From Draconibacterium aestuarii (GTDB lineage: Bacteria; Bacteroidota; Bacteroidia; Bacteroidales; Prolixibacteraceae): a stretch of 64,000 bases of DNA. Below, one piece after another: positions 52,046 to 61,612 of this stretch. The DNA lies in the NCBI GenBank assembly GCA_026671195.1, contig JAPOHD010000027.1, positions 62,001 through 126,000 of the forward strand. Reading direction: 5' to 3'. A program made the translations under genes and the position numbers. Within the stretch, counting starts at the first letter, position 1. Each line of letters opens with the position of its first letter. The notes under the pieces were generated by a model. That model saw only the letters and a program-made list of their open reading frames with translations. It was not told the origin of the DNA and made no database searches.

Positions 52046-52261
52046 CAACAGATAATTAAAAAGTATTAAAATAGAAGCACTGGGTAACTTTGTACTTTTC
52101 AAAATCCGAGAATTTGTTATACTTTCGTCGGGTTATTACGAAAATTAACGATTCCTGACCGCTTTAGGGTTGAGTTACAAGATATTAGAAAACTTTTTTA
52201 AGTGTTGTGCTTGTTATGTTTTTAATGGAGTATATTCACTTGACTTTATATTATTTAAAAT

Positions 52262-54703
52262 ATGTGGATTAAGGTATCCCGGATAATCCTTCGAAATAAA
52301 ATTCTTCTACTTTCAATTTTGGCAGTAATTACCATCTTTTTTGGTTATATGGCCCGAAATGTAGAAATGTCGTACGAGTATGCTTCGTTGCTGCCCAAAA
52401 AAGATCAGGCGTACAAGGATTATCAGAAATTTGTTGAAGTATTTGGAGAAGAAGGGAACCTGATAATTGTCGGGATTCAGGATTCTGACTTTTTTAACAT
52501 CGATCACTTTAATGCATGGAGAGAATTGAGTGATAATCTCGCCGAAGTTGAAGGTGTTGAAAATTTGCTGTCGATCTCTAATACCTATAATCTTAAAAAG
52601 AATACCGAAGAGAAGAAATTCGAAGTAGAAATGATTTTTCCTGATACTATTGCTGATCAGGAAGAGTTGGATAAATATGTTGCAGAGTTCAGAAGTTTGC
52701 CTTTTTATCGGGGGCTTGTTTATAACGATGAATTGGAAGCCTACCTGCTGGCCATTACCGTTAATAAAGACAAAATGGCAAGTAAAGACCGTGAAGATAT
52801 GGTCGCCGGAATTCAGGAGGTATGTCATGCTTTTGAGCAAGAACAAAATGTGCAGTTGCATTATTCCGGATTGCCCTATATACGTGTTGTTAATGCGGTA
52901 AAAATAAAAAGGGAACTCTATCTTTTTAGTGTGCTGGCGCTGCTTATTTGTATTGTGGTTCTTTTCTTGTTTTTCCGTTCGTTTAAAGCCGTTGTTGTGC
53001 CGGTGTTGATCGTGCTGGTTGGTGTAGTCTGGTCGATGGGGATGCTGGCCTTGTTTGGGTATAAAATTACCCTGCTAACCGGAATGATTCCTCCTTTGCT
53101 GATTGTAATTGGTATCCCGAACAGTATTTATATGTTGAACAAATTTCATCAGGAATATGTCCAACACGGAAACCGGGTGAAAGCCTTACAACGGGTAATT
53201 ATAAAAATCGGGAATGCCACCTTTTTAACCAACCTTACCACCGCATCGGGATTTGCTACTTTTGTGATTGTAAAAAGCGATATATTGCGTCAGTTTGGTA
53301 TAATTGCCTCGCTGAATATTCTGGGATTGTTTTTCCTTTCGCTTTTATTAATACCGATCATTTTTAGTTTTATTACGCCGCCTTCGTCGAAACATGTTGG
53401 CCATCTCGATAATAAAATGGTTACAAAAGTTATCACGCAACTTATTCATATTACCCAAAACTACCGCCGGGTGGTGTATATAGTTACACTTGCGATTATC
53501 GGGCTTGGTATTTATGGAATATCGCTGATGAAAAGTTCGGGATACATGGTTGACGATATTCCTGAAGATGACCCGGTTTATATGGATTTAAAATTCTTTG
53601 AAACGAATTTTAATGGACTTATGCCGCTCGAAATTATGGTAGATACCAAAAAACCGCAGGGTGTTATGCAACTCTCAACTTTCCGGAAAATAGACCAGTT
53701 GGAAACACAGCTTGCCAAGTATCCCGAATTGTCTGCCCCTACATCGCTGCTCAATCTTTTAAAATTCTCGAAACAGGCCTTTTACAATGGCCACGAAAAA
53801 TATTACAGTGTACCCAATAATCGCGAAAAGAATTTTATTCTGCAATACGTTCCCCAGGAAGGAGGCGAAGCCGATTTATTGCATTCTTTTCTCGACAGTA
53901 CGGTTCAGACCACTCGAATTAGCATACGTGTAAAAGACGTGGGAACGAAACGAATGGAAGAGCTTTCTCAAAGTTTTTATGCCGAAATTGATTCGATTTT
54001 TACCCCAGACAATTACGATGTAACCGTAACCGGATCGAGTATTGTAGCATTTAAGGGAAACCAATACCTGTTGAAAAACCTGTTTACCAGTCTTGGATTG
54101 GCAATTTTGTTAATCTCCTCGTTTATGGCCATTATGTTTTCGTCGTGGCGAATGGTAATTATGTCGCTTACGCCGAATGTGATTCCGCTGGTATTTACGG
54201 CGGCAGTTATGGGATTTACCGATATTCCCATTAAAGCATCAACCATTCTGGTATTTAGCATCGCCTTTGGAATTTCGGTAGATAATACCATTCATTTCCT
54301 GGCAAAATACCGGCAGGAACTTAATGTTACCAATTGGGATATACGCAAGTCGGTGGTGTTGGCGCTAAAAGAAACGGGGGTGAGTATGCTTTATACATCA
54401 GTAGTGCTGTTTTTTGGCTTTGGTATATTTACCATCTCAAGTTTTGGCGGAACCCAGGCCATGGGAATATTGGTTTCGCTTACGCTTTTGGTAGCCGTTA
54501 CTTCAAACCTGATTTTGCTGCCATCGTTGCTGTCAGGATTAGAACGATTGACAACAACCGAAGCCTTTAAAGAACCTCTGTTGCATATTTACGACGAAGA
54601 AGAGGACATTGAACTGGATGACCTGGAAATTTATGTTCCCGACGCTGAAAGTGCAGCGTTAGGAGAGGTTGATGCATCAGAATCGGAAACCGCTGCGAAG
54701 TAG
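52262..54703 (+). CDS. MMPL/RND-family exporter
   Basis: 813 residues with the repeated layout of MMPL and SSD-type RND proteins: TM1, a large exoplasmic domain (about 35-205), TM2-6 (about 215-370), TM7, a second domain (about 425-590), and TM8-12 (about 605-765). Conserved motifs: GIPNSIYMLNKFHQE and GISVDNTIHFLAKYR. Acidic C-terminal tail. These proteins export lipids, hopanoid-like molecules or peptides; the substrate is not readable. The polyprenyl synthase gene follows 116 bp downstream in the same direction. Confidence 0.88.
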   Translation: MWIKVSRIILRNKILLLSILAVITIFFGYMARNVEMSYEYASLLPKKDQAYKDYQKFVEVFGEEGNLIIVGIQDSDFFNIDHFNAWRELSDNLAEVEGVENLLSISNTYNLKKNTEEKKFEVEMIFPDTIADQEELDKYVAEFRSLPFYRGLVYNDELEAYLLAITVNKDKMASKDREDMVAGIQEVCHAFEQEQNVQLHYSGLPYIRVVNAVKIKRELYLFSVLALLICIVVLFLFFRSFKAVVVPVLIVLVGVVWSMGMLALFGYKITLLTGMIPPLLIVIGIPNSIYMLNKFHQEYVQHGNRVKALQRVIIKIGNATFLTNLTTASGFATFVIVKSDILRQFGIIASLNILGLFFLSLLLIPIIFSFITPPSSKHVGHLDNKMVTKVITQLIHITQNYRRVVYIVTLAIIGLGIYGISLMKSSGYMVDDIPEDDPVYMDLKFFETNFNGLMPLEIMVDTKKPQGVMQLSTFRKIDQLETQLAKYPELSAPTSLLNLLKFSKQAFYNGHEKYYSVPNNREKNFILQYVPQEGGEADLLHSFLDSTVQTTRISIRVKDVGTKRMEELSQSFYAEIDSIFTPDNYDVTVTGSSIVAFKGNQYLLKNLFTSLGLAILLISSFMAIMFSSWRMVIMSLTPNVIPLVFTAAVMGFTDIPIKASTILVFSIAFGISVDNTIHFLAKYRQELNVTNWDIRKSVVLALKETGVSMLYTSVVLFFGFGIFTISSFGGTQAMGILVSLTLLVAVTSNLILLPSLLSGLERLTTTEAFKEPLLHIYDEEEDIELDDLEIYVPDAESAALGEVDASESETAAK

Positions 54704-54819
54704 AATAACCCGGAATAATCATTTATACAAGAAGCAGATTTTATTTTTTTGGAATTTGTTACTTGTGTTTTGGTGCTTTTTCCCAATCTTCGCAAAACTA
54801 AAATCAAAACAGGAAAAAC

Positions 54820-55803
54820 ATGTATTCGGTTGAAGAGCTACAAAAAATAATAGAAGCTGAAATCATTTCGCGCTCGAAACAGCTGTTGGAGCAAAATCCG
54901 GTTGAGTTATACGAGCCCATTAGTTATTCGCTCGAAATGGGTGGCAAAAGACTTCGCCCGGTTCTTTTATTGCTGGCCTATAATCTTTTTTCTGAAGACG
55001 TTATACCTGCTGTGCCTGCAGCTTTGGCTATCGAAGTATTTCACAACTTTACCCTGTTGCACGACGATATTATGGACAAAGCCGATGTGCGCAGAAACAG
55101 GCAGACCGTTCATGTAAAATTCAGCGAAAACAGTGCTATTCTTTCGGGCGATGCCATGGCCTTTCAGTCGTATAAATATTTGGTAGAATGCAAATCGAAG
55201 CGGTTGGTTGAAGCACTTGAGTTGTTTACCAAAACTGCCATTGAAGTATGCGAAGGCCAGCAATTCGATATGGATTTTGAAAACCGGATGGATGTTACCG
55301 TTGACGAATATCTGGAAATGATACGCCTGAAAACTGCTGTACTTTTGGCCTGTAGTTTAAAAGCCGGGGCTGTGCTGGCCAATGCATCTGCCGAAGTGGC
55401 CAATCAACTCTACGAGTTTGGAATCAATCTTGGACTTTCGTTTCAACTTCAGGATGATCTGCTGGATACTTTTGGCGATCAAAAGACTTTCGGGAAAAAG
55501 ATAGGAGGCGATATTCTCGCCAATAAAAAGACTTTCCTGCTGATAAATGCATTGGAGAATGCTTCTGAAGCACAAAACACCGAACTTTTAAACTGGATTG
55601 AAAAATCAGTTTTTCATCCGGATGAAAAAATTGAAGCGGTTACAGGCATTTATAAACAGCTGGGGATTAAACAGCTGGCAGAAGAAAAAGTGGATTTCTA
55701 TTTCAAAAAGGCCGTTGCTTGTTTAGAGGCAGTTCAACTGGAAGATGTTATTAAACAACCACTTCGCGAACTGGCTAATAAAATGCTTATTCGCAGGCAC
55801 TAG
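54820..55803 (+). CDS. Trans-isoprenyl diphosphate synthase
   Basis: 327 residues with both aspartate-rich motifs of the family: HDDIMDKADVRR (D82, D83, D86) and LQDDLLDTFG. The segment GGKRLRPVL gives the diphosphate-binding Lys/Arg. It condenses isopentenyl diphosphate with an allylic primer to a long-chain prenyl diphosphate (probably the side chain of menaquinone). In this setting it may supply menaquinone for the respiratory complexes of the window (inference). Confidence 0.92.
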   Translation: MYSVEELQKIIEAEIISRSKQLLEQNPVELYEPISYSLEMGGKRLRPVLLLLAYNLFSEDVIPAVPAALAIEVFHNFTLLHDDIMDKADVRRNRQTVHVKFSENSAILSGDAMAFQSYKYLVECKSKRLVEALELFTKTAIEVCEGQQFDMDFENRMDVTVDEYLEMIRLKTAVLLACSLKAGAVLANASAEVANQLYEFGINLGLSFQLQDDLLDTFGDQKTFGKKIGGDILANKKTFLLINALENASEAQNTELLNWIEKSVFHPDEKIEAVTGIYKQLGIKQLAEEKVDFYFKKAVACLEAVQLEDVIKQPLRELANKMLIRRH

Positions 55804-55850
55804 CACCCGTTTGTAAACGTTAAATTTCGCCTAAAATAAATGGGGGTAAG

Positions 55851-55880
55851 TTGCATAAAAGCAAAACAATGCTAAATTTG
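55851..55880 (+). promoter_or_regulatory. Bacteroidota-type promoter of atpD
   Basis: A -33 element TTG (55851-55853) and a -7 element TAAATTTG (55873-55880) separated by 19 bp match the Bacteroidota consensus TTTG-N19/21-TAnnTTTG. The atpD ATG follows 44 bp after the -7 element. It is the clearest promoter seen in the window. Confidence 0.75.
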
Positions 55881-55884
55881 TTAG

Positions 55885-57429
<1,545 letters not shown>

Positions 57430-57445
57430 TTCGGAAAGGAAAAAA

Positions 57446-57688
57446 ATGTACCTGGAAATTATTACACCCGATAAAAAGATTTTTGAAGGAGAAGTGAAAT
57501 TAATTCAGCTTCCCGGAAGCAAAGGTGCTTTCGAAATTCTGAAAAACCATGCTCCGATTATTTCAACACTTGAAAGAGGGACCATAAAGATCAAAGATCA
57601 AAATAATGAGGAGAAGTTGTTTGAAGTTGATGGAGGTGTAATCGAAAATAAGGCGAACAAAATTATTGTTCTTGTTGAATCAGCTTAA
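57446..57688 (+). CDS. atpC: ATP synthase subunit epsilon (short form)
   Basis: 80 residues covering only the N-terminal beta-sandwich domain of epsilon: MYLEIITPDKKIFEG, LPGSKGAFEILKNHAPI and VDGGVIENKANKIIVL. The C-terminal helical hairpin is absent, as in other Bacteroidota epsilon subunits, so ATP-hydrolysis control by that hairpin is not expected. It forms the F1 stalk with gamma. A terminator follows. Confidence 0.95.
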   Translation: MYLEIITPDKKIFEGEVKLIQLPGSKGAFEILKNHAPIISTLERGTIKIKDQNNEEKLFEVDGGVIENKANKIIVLVESA

Positions 57689-57704
57689 AGAAATAAAATT
57701 ATAG

Positions 57705-57740
57705 TAATCTCCCTGTAGATTTTTCTGCGGGGATTTTTTT
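57705..57740 (+). terminator. Terminator after atpC
   Basis: A hairpin AATCTCCCTGTAGA / TCTGCGGGGATT, with two single-base bulges and a short T loop, is followed by a run of seven T. It lies 17 bp after the atpC stop. Confidence 0.85.
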
Positions 57741-57831
57741 GTTTATTTATACCAAAAATTTAAAGGGAAGGGAATTTCAGATTAGTTGATCGATGATTCC
57801 TGTTTTCAATTTCGACCTTTCTGTATACTGA

Positions 57832-58815
57832 ATGAAAGTTAAATTTCTGATCATAAGGTTTAGTTCGATCGGCGATGTTGTTTTAACAACGCCTGTTATT
57901 CGTGGCTTAAAACAACAAGTTAAAAATTCAGAAGTACATTTTGTTACAAAAGAAGAATATGCATGCTTGCTCACAGCCAATCCATATATCGACAAGCTGC
58001 ATTTGTTGGGACAAAGTATGAGTGACCTCGTACACGATCTTGAAAAGGAAAATTTCGATTATATCATCGACCTGCATCAGAATTTCAGAAGTAAAAAAAT
58101 CAGGCGCAGATTAGGAGTAGAGGCCTTTTCGGTTAATAAACTCAATTGGCAGAAAATGCTGATGGTGAGTTTAAAAATCAACAAACTACCCAACCAACAC
58201 ATTGTCGATCGCTATTTAGAAACAATAACGATATTCGATGTGCACAACGATGGCAAAGGATTGGATTATTTTATAAATGATGAAGATGCCTTTGAACAGG
58301 GCGATCTTCCGGCTCCTTTTCAAAATGGTTATGTTGCCTTTGTTATTGCCGGAACTTATTTCACCAAAAAACTGCCAGCCAGTAAAGTCTCTCAAATTTG
58401 CCAAAGTATTCCTTTTCCTGTTATCCTCTTAGGCGGAAAGGAAGAAGTTGATGAGGGTGAAAAGGTACTTTCTGAATCAAAGGGGAATGTGCTGAATTAT
58501 GCCGGAAAAATTAGTTTAAATCAATCGGCTTCGCTGATTCGCGAAGCAAAGCTTGTCCTTACCAACGACACCGGATTAATGCACATTGCAGCAGCTTTTA
58601 AAAAGAAAATACTTTCGTTCTGGGGAAATACAATTCCGGACTTTGGCATGTATCCTTACGAAACAGACAAAGCATCGGACCGACTTGAAATTAAAGATTT
58701 GAAATGCAGACCTTGCTCGAAACTGGGTTATCACAAATGCCCGAAAAAGCATTTTAAATGTATGACTGAAATTTCAGTAAAAAGTGCGGTGCAGTGGATT
58801 CATGAAAATTTCTAA
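57832..58815 (+). CDS. Glycosyltransferase family 9 (heptosyltransferase-like)
   Basis: 327 residues. N-terminal motif IIRFSSIGDVVLTTPVIRGLK is the GT9 signature; a second domain has VFVIAGTYFTKKLP-type and VLTNDTGLMHIAAA segments that bind the nucleotide sugar. The C-terminus has a Cys pattern (LKCRPCSKLG and CPKKHFKCM) found in many Bacteroidota members. GT9 enzymes add heptose or related sugars to lipid A-core; the donor is not readable. It sits alone after the atpDC terminator. Confidence 0.9.
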   Translation: MKVKFLIIRFSSIGDVVLTTPVIRGLKQQVKNSEVHFVTKEEYACLLTANPYIDKLHLLGQSMSDLVHDLEKENFDYIIDLHQNFRSKKIRRRLGVEAFSVNKLNWQKMLMVSLKINKLPNQHIVDRYLETITIFDVHNDGKGLDYFINDEDAFEQGDLPAPFQNGYVAFVIAGTYFTKKLPASKVSQICQSIPFPVILLGGKEEVDEGEKVLSESKGNVLNYAGKISLNQSASLIREAKLVLTNDTGLMHIAAAFKKKILSFWGNTIPDFGMYPYETDKASDRLEIKDLKCRPCSKLGYHKCPKKHFKCMTEISVKSAVQWIHENF

Positions 58816-58845
58816 ACTCCTTTCTTTTTAACCTGGAATGGAGAA

Positions 58846-59733
58846 TTATCCCTTTTCTAATTTCCGATATTTTAGGGGAGACATACCCATTAGTTTCTTA
58901 AAAGCCCGACTAAAATAATACGGATCGGCAAAACCCGATGAGCGGGCAATCTCATTTACCTGAAGCGTTGAATTATCCAGCATTTGTGAAGCTTTCTGGA
59001 TACGTAACTGCATTAAATAATCCATGGGCGAATGGTTGGTTCTTTTTCTGAAGAGCAAAGAAAAATAGGAAACAGAGAGTCGATGCATTTCGGCCAATTT
59101 GGTTAAGTTTAAGTCTTCCGAACAATTTTGCTTCATGTACTGAATACTTTTGGAAATCTTATCCGAGTCGGTTCCGATTTGTGCGTGATTAAATTGAGTG
59201 GTGTACTTTAGGGTAGCCAAAAAATGTAAAAGACAAATCCCCGCATATTCAAGATTTTCATAACTGTAACCCATTTCCAGGCTCTGATATATTTCGTTGA
59301 ATAGTTGAATCCGATAGTTTTTCCTTACTTCATTTTCTGAAAGAGTTTGGGGTGTTGGATCAGTCTCAGAAAAGAACGGAGCCGTTAGTTTTCCTGCAAA
59401 ATGGAGCCAGTATATTGTCCATGGATTGTTTTTGTCGGCACCATAACTGTGTGGGATATTCGATGGAATTACAAAATAACTGTTGGCGTTTATTTTCAGC
59501 TTTTTATTATTTGCAATCAGCCAGCCTGATCCTTTTGTGCAGTATATTAGTATATTCTGTTTACACCCCTCGTTACGTTGCCTGAAATGAAAATGGGCTT
59601 GAGGGTAATAGCCAATATCGGTTACATAAAACAGTTGGGAGAAACGGGTATTGTTTAAGGTTTGTAATACTTCATTCGGAATCACAATTGATCTTTGTCC
59701 GCCAAATCCTTCTTCAATATGCTTTGTTTTCAT
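58846..59733 (-). CDS. AraC-family regulator with cupin sensor domain
   Basis: 295 residues from the ATG at 59731-59733 (MKTKHIEEGF); the open frame extends 30 codons upstream into the promoter region of the divergent transporter. An N-terminal AraC-type cupin (IVIPNEVLQTL, QAHFHFRQRNEG, YFVIPSNIPHSYGA) is followed by two helix-turn-helix motifs; the second holds EIARSSGFADPYYFSRAFKK and the SPLKYRKL end. It is divergent from the MFS sugar symporter and likely activates it and the downstream GH2 gene on binding a sugar. Confidence 0.9.
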   Translation of the reverse strand: MKTKHIEEGFGGQRSIVIPNEVLQTLNNTRFSQLFYVTDIGYYPQAHFHFRQRNEGCKQNILIYCTKGSGWLIANNKKLKINANSYFVIPSNIPHSYGADKNNPWTIYWLHFAGKLTAPFFSETDPTPQTLSENEVRKNYRIQLFNEIYQSLEMGYSYENLEYAGICLLHFLATLKYTTQFNHAQIGTDSDKISKSIQYMKQNCSEDLNLTKLAEMHRLSVSYFSLLFRKRTNHSPMDYLMQLRIQKASQMLDNSTLQVNEIARSSGFADPYYFSRAFKKLMGMSPLKYRKLEKG

Positions 59734-59845
59734 GAACGACAAAATAATAAGATAATCCATTAAATCAAAATGGTATCCATTTGTGAAAGTTTTGAAAAGG
59801 GCTAATTTTGAATAGTTAATCATGTTTGCTATTACTTATTTGATT

Positions 59846-61231
59846 ATGGATAAATTAAACACAAAATACATTTTCGCTATTTCAATGGTTTCGGCTCTTG
59901 GAGGTTTGTTATTTGGCTACGATTGGGTGGTAATTGGAGGGGCTAAACCTTTTTACGAGCAGTTTTTCAATATCGCTTCTTCACCGGCAATGCAGGGATG
60001 GGCTATGAGTTGTGCACTTGTGGGTTGTTTGCTTGGTGCTATGTTGTCTGGAATGTTAAGCGATCGATTTGGTCGGAAACGCCTCTTGATACTCTCTGCG
60101 GCATTGTTCGTCTTTTCTGCTGTAGGAACAGGGGCTGCCAATACTTTTAATGTATTTGTGTTCTATCGGATACTTGGAGGTATAGCCATTGGTTTAGCTT
60201 CAAATCTTTCACCAATGTATATTGCTGAAGTAGCGCCGGGAAGTGTTAGGGGGCGATTTGTTTCACTTAATCAGTTAACAATTGTAATTGGTATATTATT
60301 GGCTCAGTTGGTGAATCTGAAAATTGCAGAATCTGTTGCTGCAGGAGCTTCGGATGTTGAAATTCTTAATTCCTGGAATGGACAACATGGATGGCGTTGG
60401 ATGTTTTGGGCCGAAAATGTACCGGCGGGTTTGTTTTTTTTCCTGATGTTTTTTGTCCCTGAAAGTCCTCGATGGCTGGCTAAAAATGGCAACGAACAAA
60501 AGGTGCTTAAAACTCTTGGAAAAATAGGGGGTGTAAAATATGCTCAACATGCTTATGCCGATATTAAGGAAACCTTAAAGAGTGAAACCGGAAAGGTAAA
60601 TTTCAAACATCTTTTTGAGCCTAATTTAAGAGGAGTACTGATTATTGGTATTGTGCTTGCAGCTTTTCAGCAATGGTGCGGAATTAATGTAATTTTCAAT
60701 TATGCACAGGAAGTATTTGCCGCTGCCGGATATGGTGTTTCAGATATATTATTCAATATAGTAATTACTGGAAGTGTGAATTTGATTTTCACTTTTGTGG
60801 CCATGTACACGGTCGATAAACTTGGGCGCAGGGCTTTAATGGTATTAGGTGCCGGTGGACTTGCGGGTATTTATGCCGTAATGGGAGGTTTGTATTATTT
60901 TCAGGTAAGCGGCTGGCCCCTGCTATTGCTTGTGTTATTGGCTATTGCCTGCTACGCAATATCTTTGGCCCCTGTAACCTGGGTTGTGCTTTCTGAGATC
61001 TTTCCAAATAAAATTCGTGGCGCAGCAATGGCAGTGGCTACCTTTTCGTTATGGGCAGCTTCATTTGTTTTAACTTATACTTTCCCATTGCTGAATAAGT
61101 TTTTGGGTGCCTCCGGAACATTCTGGATTTATGGGATAATATGTTTTGCAGGGCTTGTTTTTATTAAGAAAAAGTTGCCCGAAACGAAAGGGAAGTCATT
61201 GGAAGAGCTGGAGAAGGAGTTGGTAAAGTAG
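59846..61231 (+). CDS. MFS sugar:proton symporter (sugar porter family)
   Basis: 461 residues, twelve helices. Sugar-porter motifs: GGLLFGYDWVVIGG in TM1, DRFGRKR in loop 2-3, PESPRWLAKNG in the central loop, QQWCGIN in TM7, VDKLGRRALM in loop 8-9 and PETKGKSLEELE at the C-terminus. The start at 59846 is preferred to one eight codons upstream. It imports a monosaccharide with protons. Sugar identity cannot be read; the divergent AraC gene and downstream sulfatase remnant and GH2 gene point to a plant or algal glycan. Confidence 0.92.
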   Translation: MDKLNTKYIFAISMVSALGGLLFGYDWVVIGGAKPFYEQFFNIASSPAMQGWAMSCALVGCLLGAMLSGMLSDRFGRKRLLILSAALFVFSAVGTGAANTFNVFVFYRILGGIAIGLASNLSPMYIAEVAPGSVRGRFVSLNQLTIVIGILLAQLVNLKIAESVAAGASDVEILNSWNGQHGWRWMFWAENVPAGLFFFLMFFVPESPRWLAKNGNEQKVLKTLGKIGGVKYAQHAYADIKETLKSETGKVNFKHLFEPNLRGVLIIGIVLAAFQQWCGINVIFNYAQEVFAAAGYGVSDILFNIVITGSVNLIFTFVAMYTVDKLGRRALMVLGAGGLAGIYAVMGGLYYFQVSGWPLLLLVLLAIACYAISLAPVTWVVLSEIFPNKIRGAAMAVATFSLWAASFVLTYTFPLLNKFLGASGTFWIYGIICFAGLVFIKKKLPETKGKSLEELEKELVK

Positions 61232-61612
61232 TGTAGTTTATTGTTTGCTGGTGGGTAAACTCAGATAAGCGTGGTACTCAATTTTTTAAATTGAACCCAA
61301 TGGATTCGGACTATAATAACCGGTTTAACCAAGAGGGTAAATAGAAACACAGCTATGATCAAAGTTGATTTTGAAGGATTCTGTTAGAAAATAACATCTA
61401 TCATGAAAAAGTTATACAATACTTTAATTGGAATGATACTAGTGCTTGAGAATATGGCTTAAACGCAAAAAAGTGAGCAGCCCAGCACTCTTATGTAATT
61501 TGGATAGTGATTCCGGAGAGCAGAATAATCGAGTCGAAGAATATCCGGAGAAAATAAAAGAACTTGATGCTTTGCATCTGAATTGGAGAGAAAACTTATA
61601 AAATAGCGTAAA
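61232..61612. other. Intergenic region with a collapsed sulfatase gene
   Basis: 381 bp between the transporter and the GH2 gene. The first 170 bp contain no gene; the rest is the sulfatase remnant at 61403-61601. The stop of the remnant is 11 bp before the GH2 start. Confidence 0.7.
61403..61601 (+). pseudogene. Sulfatase remnant with internal deletion and stops
   Basis: From the ATG at 61403 the frame reads a signal peptide (MKKLYNTLIGMILVLENMA), then a stop, then TQKSEQPS, as in sulfatase N-termini. After a frame change it continues with LCNLDSDSGEQNNRVEEYP and KIKELDALHLNWRENL followed by a stop, the typical C-terminus of arylsulfatases (LYNLDxDPGEQNN). The middle of the gene (roughly 1.3 kb in intact members), with the Cys-x-Pro-x-Arg site and metal ligands, is missing. 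So this is a gene that decayed by an internal deletion and point changes. Confidence 0.8.

Noticed and set aside
57446-57688. Truncated atpC
   Set aside because: The 80-residue epsilon with only the beta domain is the usual form in Bacteroidota.
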